A DNA stretch of 48,810 nucleotides. Origin: Irineochytrium annulatum (lineage: Eukaryota > Chytridiomycota > Chytridiomycetes > Chytridiales > Chytridiaceae). Below the pieces are notes generated by a model. That model was given only the letters and a program-made list of their open reading frames with translations, made no database searches and was not told the DNA's origin. Shown piece after piece: positions 34,198-43,026 of this stretch. Numbering within the stretch: position 1 is the first letter of the stretch; every line of letters begins with the position of its first letter. A program made the translations under genes and the position numbers. The stretch spans positions 1 through 48,810 of the forward strand of contig JADGJL010000068.1 of NCBI GenBank assembly GCA_027600665.1, read 5' to 3'.

Positions 34198-35861
34198 ATG
34201 CCGCCAAAGACCACGCGACGGGGGGACCCTGACGCGGCCCGGGCCCCACCGCCGACCTCGATCACGCCATGGATCGTCCTCCTGTCTGTTCTCCTCCTGA
34301 TTCCAGCCGTCATGTACCAGCTCTACATGGCCGACTTCTTCTTCGAACGGAATCCCGGTACACCGTCCGCGGTTAAGCCAATCCCGAGGGATCGTGTGGT
34401 GGGGGAGGATCAGCCTGCAAGGCTCTTTGAGGACCACATGCGGCGGAACCGCGTCCAGTTCGATGGGATCGAGGTCGTGAAGCTGGAGGAGAACAACCGG
34501 GATTTGCGGGCGACGCGTAATATGAAGGCTGGAGAAGTTATTGTCCGGCTGCCGTTGGACATGGTGGGTTTCTTATCGCGTATGAACGCGGAATCTCTCG
34601 TTAAGATATGCAAAAGATGGTGACGGAGATGACGGTGCTCGACGACCCGTTCATCGCCGAGCTTTTTCGAAAGCATCCGGAGGTCAACCCGCACGCGCTG
34701 ATGGCGATCTTCATCCTCCGGCATCGGGATGATCGCAAATGGGGGCCTTACATCGAGATGATCCCCAAGAGATTCACGACGCCGCAGTATTGGGAGAAGT
34801 CTACACTGGAGATGTTGACGGGGACGGATCTCTATGGGCTGATTGAGGAGGACAGGGTTAACGTGGGAGTATGTACCTCTGATATGTACAGTGTCATTGC
34901 TGACTTTCTCAGGGCATGTGGAGAGTACTGACCCAGACGTTGACGGACCTGAGCTATGAGGACTTTTTATGGGCCTGGACTGCCGTCACGTCGCGTGTGT
35001 GGAATTTCAACGTCAAGGGCCGGAAGACTATCGTGCTACTGCCCATCTTCGACCTTTCAAATCACATCACCAACAGCACCATCCGGGTAAATCTTCACAT
35101 GCAGTGACTTTACTTCGTATTAAATAACCAATCGTGATTTTGGCCAGATCGAATACTCCGACTCCACCGAAGAAACCACCATGCGTACGATGACCCCGAT
35201 CTCCTCCGGCTCCCCCGTTAGCGTCCACTACTCCAACATCTCCAACTCCCTCCTCCTCAACACTTACGGCTTCACCTTGCCTCACAACGACGCGCACGAG
35301 CTTTGCAAGATATACAAGTGGGTCAAACCGCCCAACAGGCTCGAGAAGGAGATCTCGTACGCGCTTTTGAAAGATTTCGCGAGCGAACCTGTAGTTAAAG
35401 GGTTCAAATACTTGCATAATTTCAATAAGGTGGCGGGGGATTGGAGGGCGACGGAGATCAAGTTTTTGAGGGATGTGGAGACCCTGGCGAGGAAAAGGCT
35501 TGCAAAGTATCCGACGACTTTTGAGGAGGATGAGGAACTTCTGGCGAGGGCTGGGAGTCTGTTCCCGGATGCGTTGAACGCCGTGAGGGCACGACGAGGT
35601 TTACACGCAGCCATTTGTTCGCTATCTCACAAAATTTTCACTCCAATAGGCGAAAAAGCTTGCCTGAAGGATTACATAACTTGGGCTGACGAGGTTGCGG
35701 ACGCGTTGGAGATCCAGGCGCCGGCGGAGATGTTCGGCATGATTCAGAAGCTGGAGCGTGAGTACGCGAAGTCACCTAAGTGGAAGAACACAGGCGCATA
35801 CTTCGACAAACTCGTTGAAGCCTGCGAGACAGTCCATGGTGCAGTGGAGGTGGAGATTTGA
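34198..35861 (+). CDS. SETD3/Rubisco-LSMT-like protein methyltransferase with N-terminal membrane segment
   Basis: Four exons: 34198-34563, 34617-34868, 34913-35086 and 35148-35861; 501 residues. Residues 22-43 (ITPWIVLLSVLLLIPAVMYQ) form a membrane anchor after a short basic N-terminus. The SET core has MKAGEVIVRLPLDM, LMAIFILRHR, WGPYIEMIPKRFTTP, VLLPIFDLSNHITNSTIR (the Asn-His motif of SET) and SVHYSNISNSLLLNTYGFTL (the NS-LL-YGF motif). The C-terminal half resembles the Rubis-subs-bind domain of this family: helical, with the characteristic segment FLRDVETLARKRLAKYPTTFE. Family members methylate Lys or His on cytosolic proteins such as actin, ribosomal proteins and EF1A. Substrate here is unknown; the membrane anchor suggests ER or organelle-surface location (inference). 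Confidence 0.82.
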
Positions 35862-36059
35862 TACATTGGAGGTGAATATACGAATGGAAGGAAGTAAGAA
35901 TATGTATATGAAGAAACGTACAAGAGTGTATTTGAGGAAGTGAACATTCCATACTGTCAATCGACTGAAATAAAAAGCAGACGATAACCTACTTATCCGT
36001 TATGAGCCCGAATTATGTTGACAAGTGACTCTCAAATCCGCGCTCGCCTAATCCCCCCC

Positions 36060-37795
36060 TCACTTCTTCTCAGCGGCTGGATCCCCACTCGCCTTCCATC
36101 CCTTTTTGATCTCCTCCCAAATCTCGTTGACGCCCTTCCCGTTCTTGACCTGCGAGAAGATCACGGGCCCGCCGTCCCTAATCTTCGCCGCATCCCTCTC
36201 CATGACCTTAAGGTCGGCCCCAACAAGCTCGGCGAGGTCCGTCTTGTTGATTACAAGGAGGTCGGACTGCGTGATGCCCGGGCCGCCTTTGCGGGGGATC
36301 TTGTCGCCGCCGGAGACGTCGATGACGTAGATGATAAAGTCGGCGAGCTCACGCGAGTAGTTCGCTGCAAGAATAATTATTACGCTAATTGCGACTCCAT
36401 TGCCCCAAACGAAGCAATCCCATACCAGCAAGATTATCGCCACCACTCTCGATCAACAGCAGCTCGCAGTTAAACTCCTCCTGCAGCGACTCCAGCGCGC
36501 CAAGATTCGCCGACACGTCCTCCCTGATAGCCGCGTGCGGGCATCCGCCCGTCTCGATAGCCCGGATCCTCCCCTGCGGGAGAGCCTCGTTCTTGATCAA
36601 GAACTCAGCATCCTCCTTTGTGAAGATGTCATTCGTCACGCACGCAATGTTGTGGGTTGGGTGGAGGAGGCGGCAGAGGGCCAGCATGAGGGCCGTCTTG
36701 CCCGAACCGACGGGGCTGGGGACAAGTTGGTAAGGAACTGAAGAAACGCAGAGGAAGAGTTACATACCCTCCGATGCCGACGGTGAAAGCCCTCTCCTTC
36801 CAGTCCCTCTCGTCAAACAGAGGCGCCTCGCGGTCCTCATACTTTCCCGGGCTGTCGAGCTGCTCGTGGTCGTGACCGTGGTCCTGAACGCCATGGTCAC
36901 CGTGGAAGTTAACACCTATGCACCAGCACTTTAGCACGTGACTAATCTAGCTTTACATACCGTCATGACTGTGCTGCCCATGCCCATGCCCGTCATGCCC
37001 GCCATGCTGCTGCTCCTGCATCCGCTGCTGCATCAGCACCTGGTACATCATCATCTGTTGCTGCGGGGGCATCGCGGCCATCGCTTGAGCCGCCTGGCCC
37101 GCCTGCTGCTGCGCCAGCCGCTCCTGAAGCAGCATCTGCAGCATCCGCTTCTCCTGCGGGTTCAGCCCGGGAGCCGAGCCTTCGTCGTCATGCGACGAGT
37201 GGAAGTGCACGCCGTCATGGGAGTGCATCGGAGGGGGTTCTGTGGGAGCAAAAGTTAGCCGACCAAGCTCGTGAATTGATAAAACCGTGCCAGCAAAAAG
37301 GAAACACGAACCATAGGAAGGAGGACCGTCATGCGAGGAATGAAAGTTCACGCCTGTTGAGATGTAAATATGGAAGACAGCGTTAACAAGCGTCGCGACT
37401 TCCGCCAAGTAGCGACCCTTACCGTCATGGCTATGCACTGGCGGTGGGCCACCGGCGTCGTGCGAAAAGTGGTAGTTGTGGCCTGTCGGAGGATGCGGAC
37501 GAGAAGGACCGCGAGTTAGTAACGAGGCGGTGGGACCCTCCTCGCGCGATCTCCTGGTCTGCACCACACAAATGATGACCTCCAAGCGACTGTCCATCGA
37601 ATCGGCGATACGCAAGTGGACCCAGAACTCCCAAGATCGCGACTTCCCGCCGTAAAGCATCCTCGGCCTGCACTCACCGTCGTGCGTGTGCGATCCCTGC
37701 GGCGGACCCTGGCTGAACGACGGGCCGTGCGTCATATATCGCACCCCGGGCTGGCCCTGGCCCTGTCCCTGTCCCGGATTCGGCTTCGGTGGCAT
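36060..37795 (-). CDS. ureG: urease accessory GTPase UreG with a long His-rich N-terminal extension
   Basis: Seven exons: 37795-37678, 37482-37423, 37353-37312, 37239-36961, 36915-36768, 36715-36426 and 36364-36060; 413 residues, twice the bacterial length. The C-terminal half is a complete UreG: P-loop [13 protein letters not shown] (Lys222), [24 protein letters not shown] (the Cys-Pro-His nickel motif), [25 protein letters not shown] and the NKTD guanine-binding motif. The first 200 residues hold repeated His-Asp units such as [26 protein letters not shown] and HSHDG, plus a Gln/Met-rich helix. UreG hydrolyses GTP to drive nickel insertion into urease, with UreD/H, UreE and UreF. The His-rich part probably stores or binds nickel, taking the place of the missing fungal UreE. 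The exon layout is described as a finding. Confidence 0.93.
36906..37795 (-). repeat. His-Asp coding repeats spread over four exons of ureG
   Basis: Five exons carry HDG-type units. Three donors (ends of exons 1, 2 and 4) cut the Gly codon of HDG after its first base, and exons 2, 3 and 4 are all phase-1 symmetric (60, 42 and 279 nt). This suggests duplication of an exon unit. Confidence 0.65.
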
Positions 37796-37860
37796 CGTTG
37801 CGGCGTCTACAGCAGTACGCGTCTGTTCAATATGAAGCTGATTTTGCTATCGCAAGCACG
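37796..37860. promoter_or_regulatory. 65-bp bidirectional spacer between ureG and ureF
   Basis: The two start codons face away from each other with 65 bp between. The spacer contains CTATCG at 37847-37852, a CGATAG (HGATAR-type) site on the minus strand, of the kind bound by nitrogen-regulatory GATA factors. A single hexamer is weak evidence. Confidence 0.45.
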
Positions 37861-38904
37861 ATGATCGCCTCGAGCAACGACCGCCCCCTGCCGTCGTCCC
37901 CGCCCGCGTCTCCGGCCTCCGATCTCTGGCTCGAGCTCCTCCTCGCCGATAGCGCCCTGCCAACAGGCGGCTTCGTCGCTTCGGGCGGCCTCGAGGCCGC
38001 CTCCCAGTCCCGTGTCCACTTGGACCCGCGTCGCGACCCCACCTCCTTGCAGCGCTTCATCCTCTCGTCCGTCCATGCCCTCGCGGCCTCGCATCTTCCC
38101 TACGCGTCGGAGTCGCATGCGTGCGCTCGGGATCACGCTGGGGAACCGGCCAAGGCGTTAGGGGCGATCGTAAAGCTGGATGGGTCAATGGACGCGCTGG
38201 TTGGGGGGAATCATGTTGCGAGGAGGGCGTCGAGGGCGCAGGGGAGCGCGTATGTGTCGTTGCTGGAGAAGGGCTTCTTGGAGGAGAGGCCGGAGTGGGC
38301 GGGGCTGATAGGGGCATTCCGGAGAGAAATCAGGGTGCGCAGCTTTATCGAAAGCGACTGCTCAAGTCTAATACAAGCTTCTATAGAACGGGAGAACGCC
38401 GGGTCATCTCGCCATCGCTTTTGGTCTGGTGTGCGGCTGCCTTGGGGTTTCTATAGGTATTGTTGCATGCTCGTTACTTCTCAAAGTGAGTCTCCTTGCA
38501 TCTAATGATAGTCCCTTTTCATATTAGACAAGATGCGCTACCTCCTCCTCTTCCAACACGCGCGCGCCCTCGTATCCGCCGCCGTACGTCTCAACCTCCT
38601 CGGTCCCTACGCCGGTCAGCGGACGCTCCTGGCCCTGCGGCCAAACGTCGAAGCGATTCTTTCATCAGCTAGCATTCGATCGGCAAGGCTCATTGCGGAG
38701 CGTGACGCGCCGGAGGGTGACGAGGCGTGGGAGGCCTGGTTTGATATCAAGAACGATGTCGTCAGGACCGCGACGGAGACTGTGGAGGAGGAAGCCGGCG
38801 CGTACGCGAGAAGAGCTAGGGCGGCAGCGTGCCAGACGTCGCCTGTGGTGGATGTCGTGCAGGGATTGCATGATCGTTTGTATTCAAGGCTCTTCAATAG
38901 CTGA
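37861..38904 (+). CDS. ureF: urease accessory protein UreF
   Basis: Three exons: 37861-38334, 38387-38456 and 38528-38904; 306 residues. The UreF signature opens the protein after a Ser/Pro-rich leader: LWLELLLADSALPTGGFVAS, GGLEAASQ. Exon 2 gives NGRTPGHLAIAFGLVCGCLG, matching the conserved GHLP-type helix, and exon 3 gives RYLLLFQHARALVSAAVRLN followed by LLGPYAGQ, another family hallmark. UreF is an all-helical scaffold that bridges UreG and UreD/H and checks GTPase activity during urease nickel loading. The ATG at 37861 gives a normal N-terminus; an upstream in-frame frame would run into the ureG start. The head-to-head arrangement with ureG suggests coordinated expression. The structural urease gene is not in this window. 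Confidence 0.88.
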
Positions 38905-39959
38905 CATAAGTGGAGGTTCACTCGCGAAGGATGTTTTTAAGTGGATGGACAGGGATGCGCCCTGGTTTGGGAGTTTATCGGTTCCTGTCGCATATTCTTG
39001 ACATTTAGACGTATTTATATAGACGAGGGCGTTGTAGCCGAGCTGGTATTAGTTTGATACTTTTTAATATTAAAATAATGGGCGCAACGACATGAGGTGA
39101 GCGCCTGCGTTCCCATGAGGTGTCCACGCCGAGGTGATCGGACAACACGGCTGACATACAACTGGGCAGGTATGTGGGCTAATTTGGGGCAACAATCACA
39201 CGACATCGAAAGCGGGACAGCTGTGAATACGCCACGACAACAAACGAACAGCAACAGGACGACTGCGGATGATGAGGGCGCTAGATGGATGCGTTCACGC
39301 TTGCGTGAGTGTCCTTGTTGTTCCTAGGCATTGTTGGGTCAGTGGCGTGCTTCGTATCTAGTTACATAAGAATGGTGACCTTTTTGGGGCGGACCTAATG
39401 GCGATATTCACTAATGAATGGTTGCAGCGCTCATAGCAACGCGATGTTATTACATTGTATTTAGCCCCTTTTAAAGATCTGGTTTGACAACCACAGACAG
39501 TTCTTGAAATGTAACGAGCAAAGACAGGATGCACGTAGATGATTGAACGCAAGCATGCTGCAGGCGGATCCTCATGGCCACCTGCATCTTTTCAGTCCCA
39601 CATAGTCCCGCATGTACCTGCTACTTCAGAAAACAAAGGTAAGAACAAAACGAGGGACTTCCCCCTCAAAGCAGCGTCGGTCGCGTCCCAGGACGCACTG
39701 CGCGACGGTCCTCGTTCGGTCACTTCGCGAGGGCCGCGCCGCCCTAGTTCGGTCACTTCGCAAGGGCCGCCCCGCCCTCAGCGACTTCACCACAGGCCAA
39801 AGTCCCGTTACGCCCCGTCATCGATCACCGCGCGGCCCTATGGTATAAATCAAAACGTCGCTCCTTCCCGCGCGGTCATCCTGCTATCCTTTGTCCGTCC
39901 ATCGCGCTAGGGAGTGGCCAGCTTTTGAGAGAAAAAAAAGCGTGAACGTCTCTTTGGTG
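38905..39959. other. intergenic upstream of eRF3
   Basis: Holds the ureF 3' UTR and the eRF3 promoter. A pair of 33-bp direct repeats lies at 39715-39780. Short frames across the region have no domain support. I looked for tRNA-like elements near 39025-39060 and found no consistent cloverleaf. Confidence 0.45.
39715..39780. repeat. two 33-bp direct repeats upstream of eRF3
   Basis: Two tandem copies start TTCGGTCACTTCGC and differ at a few positions. They end about 180 bp before the eRF3 start codon. Confidence 0.75.
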
Positions 39960-42804
39960 ATGAGCAACGCACCAACCTCCTGGGAGGACGAGAACAACGG
40001 CGGCGGGGCCGGATCAGGCGGCCGGGGCGCCGGGGCAGCCGGATCGGGCGGCAACCAGGGCGCGTACAACGCCATGAACCAGCAGTTCGCGAGGACGAAC
40101 ATCTCTGGCGGCCAGCAGCAGGGATCGCAGCAGGGCTACAACTACAACGCCAACGAGTTCGTCCCCAGTGCGGGGGCGAACGAATTCGTGCCCTCGTGGG
40201 GCGGCCAACAGCAGCAGAACTACTACGGGCAGCAGCAGCAGGGCGGTTACTACCAAGGCGGTGGGGGTGCGGGCCGCGGCGGATATCAGCAGCAGCAGGG
40301 ATACGGAGGGTACCAGCAAGGCGGATACAATCAGCAGGGGTACGCGCAGCAGGGATATGGCCAGCAGGGGTATGGGGGATATCAACAGCAAGGAGGGTAC
40401 AACCAGAGCTACAACCAGGGATACCAAGGACAGCAGGGTTACGGAAGGGGGGGTTACCAGCAGGGTGGTTACAACAACCAGTACCAGCAGCCTCAGCAGC
40501 AGCAGCAGCAACAGGCGTACGTTGCGCCGCAGCAGGGCGGGCCGCGCGCGTACCAGGCTCCGAACGCGGGCGGGAGCCAGGCCCCGGCGAAGACGATCGC
40601 GCTCGGTGGTGGGGGTGGGGCGCGGCAGCGCCAAAGGCTAAGGCAATCTCGTTGGGGAGCGGTGGGGGTACTGCGACGAAGATTACGCTGGGCGCGTCGG
40701 GCGCGTCGGCGCCTACGCCGGTGAAGGCCGCGGAGAAGGAGGCACCGGCGGCGAAGAAGGCGGAGAAGGAGGCGCCGGCGGCCAAGAAGGCGGAGAAGGA
40801 GACGCCAGCGGCCAAAAAGGCGGATCAGACCGCGAGCCCGGCGCTCGCTGCTGCAAAGCTCGACTCCCCGAACCGAACGCCCGCCAAACGTAAGTGTGAT
40901 TAAGTGTGATTATTTTACGGGAGGTGATCTTTCCTGTTGTTGACAGTTTCTTTCAGCCGAATCACCCGCGCCATCGCCGTCCATCCCGCCTGCCGAGAAG
41001 GTAAAGGAGAAGAAAGCCGCAGCGCCTGCGGCGGCTGCATCTCCGGCGAAGGAGGCTATGAAGGAGTCTCCCGCGAAGGAGGTAAAGGAGGGCAAGGAGG
41101 CGGCGCCGGCGCCCCCGATCATCGAGGACGACGACGAGCCCATCGAGTTTGAGAAGGACGAAGGGAAGGAGCACCTGAACATCGTCTTCATCGGACACGT
41201 CGACGCCGGCAAGTCGACGATGGGCGGTCACCTCTTGTACGTGATTTGTTCACCTGTTTGCTCGGTTGTTTGCTGATTTTGCAAAAAGGTTCTTGACGGG
41301 GATGGTGGATAAGAGGACGCTGGAGAAGTACGAGAAGGAGGCGAAGGAGCAGGGTCGTGAATCGTGGTACCTTTCTTGGGCGTTGGATTTGAACCAGGAG
41401 GAGCGAGCGAAGGTGCGGTCGCCGAATAGAACTTTTGGTCGATGCTGACCTTAATGCAGGGCAAAACCGTGGAATACGGTCGCGCGTTTTTCGAGACCGA
41501 CAAGCGGCGATTCACCATCATCGACGCGCCCGGCCACAAGAACTTCGTGCCCTCGATGATGCAGGGCGCGGCCCAGGCGGACGTTGGCATCCTCGTGATA
41601 TCAGCCCGCAAGGGAGAGTTCGAAACCGGGTTTGAAAAGGGCGGGCAGACGCGTGAGCATGCGATGCTGGCCAAGACGGTCGGCGTGAAGCGCCTGATTG
41701 TCGTTGTGAACAAGATGGACGACCCGACGGTCATGTGGGATAAGGCGCGGTACGACGAGTGCACGTCGAAGATTTTGCCGTTCTTGAAGCAGGTCGGGTA
41801 TAACCCGAAGACAGGTTCGCGACCATGCTTGTTGACATGTTTTTGGCAACTTTGACGGACTGACTGATGATCTGGTCTCTTCAGATATTGATATGATGCC
41901 GGTATCCGGCTTCACTGGCGCGAACTTGAAGGACCGCCTCACGGCGGATGTCTGCGACTTTTACGACGGACCGTCTCTTCTGGAGTTGCTCGATTACCTG
42001 ACTATCACGGATCGGAACGCAAATGGGCCGCTTATCATGCCTATTTCCGACAAGTTTAAGGTATGGTAGAAATATCACGGCACAGTCTTACCGGTAGTTA
42101 ACAGGACATGGGTACGGTTGTTACGGGGAAGATCGAGTCTGGACGCGTGCGGAAGGGCCAGACCGTTATTATTATGCCGAACAAGGTGAGACCTCCACGG
42201 AAGCGAGAAAGCTGACATGGTGTAGAAATACGCTGAAGTTATGGCGATCTACTTGGAGGACCTGGAGAAAGATTCGGCGAAGTGCGGTGATAACGTCCGC
42301 ATTCGTTTGAAGAACGTCGAAGAAGAGGTATGGAGTAGAATACGTATCGTTATCTAAATTGCCCAAAGGACGTCTTGGCCGGATTCGTCATGTGCACGCC
42401 GAAGCGACCTGTCCACGCCGTCACCGCGTTCGAGGCGCGGCTAGCCATCGTCGAATATAAAAGCATCATGTGCGCCGGATACCAGGCCGTCTGCCACGCC
42501 CACACCAACGTGGACGAGGTCACGATCACGGCCCTTCTGCACAAGATCGACAAGAAGACGGGGAAGAGGTCGAAGAACCCGCCTCAGTTCATCAAGCAGG
42601 GGGACTCGTGCATCGCCAGAATAGAGACCTCAGCGCCGATTTGTTTGGAGAAATATGACGACTTGGCGCAGCTCGGACGGTTTACGCTTCGGGACGAAGG
42701 TTTGAGTGTTGCGTGCAAACATGAGTCCTTAACTGCTCCTCCTTTCAGGCAAAACGGTCGCCATCGGCAGGGTCACGAAGCTCATTATCTCCGAAGAACA
42801 GTAA
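39960..42804 (+). CDS. SUP35: eukaryotic release factor 3 (eRF3/Sup35) with prion-like N-terminus
   Basis: Nine exons: 39960-40889, 40957-41236, 41289-41412, 41460-41814, 41885-42060, 42105-42185, 42226-42327, 42369-42699 and 42749-42804; about 811 residues. The N-terminus carries two overlapping PAM2 motifs (NYNANEFVPS, GANEFVPSW; residues about 58-81), then a Gln/Gly/Tyr-rich repeat region to about 200 and a Lys/Ala/Glu-rich middle. The GTPase core has FIGHVDAGKSTMGGHLL, switch-adjacent DAPGHKNFVPSMMQGA, NKMDD and EF-Tu-like domains 2 and 3, ending GKTVAIGRVTKLI. eRF3 works with eRF1 in translation termination and links it to poly(A)-binding protein. Anomaly: exon 1 is 930 nt, yet the frame at its 3' end is one base off from that at the ATG, with the change near 40600-40660. 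Hence the gene is either misread there or uses a frameshift. Confidence 0.9.
40231..40500 (+). repeat. degenerate QQGYGQQGYGGYQ-coding repeats (prion-like)
   Basis: Repeated units of Gln, Gly and Tyr (QQGGYNQQGYAQQGYGQQ) comparable in composition to the oligopeptide repeats of the yeast Sup35 prion domain. Confidence 0.8.
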
Positions 42805-43026
42805 TCAAATACGATAATAAAGAAGCATTCAGACGAACTGGAACAATTGCTAATATCAGATCGGGGAAGTTTCCACTGGCTTGACGGTTCGTCAAAGGTG
42901 CGATATCGCATTCCAGCAGCAGCTGGAGCAGGACGCCTATCGTCGCGCCAGAACCGAACCCATTAGCATTGTCTGGTCTTGGTGTCAAGTTGGGGCCGAC
43001 AGGACCGCGAGTGGGAGCGAGGCACC

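Noticed and set aside
34017..34437. Upstream part of a 332-codon minus-strand frame
   Set aside because: It overlaps the SET-gene exon 1 on the opposite strand and reads through the likely intron; only the downstream OsmC part is supported.
39025..39110. tRNA-like start (GTTGTAGCCGAGCTGG) in the spacer upstream of eRF3
   Set aside because: No matching T-loop (GGTTCGA-type box B) or acceptor stem pairing could be found.
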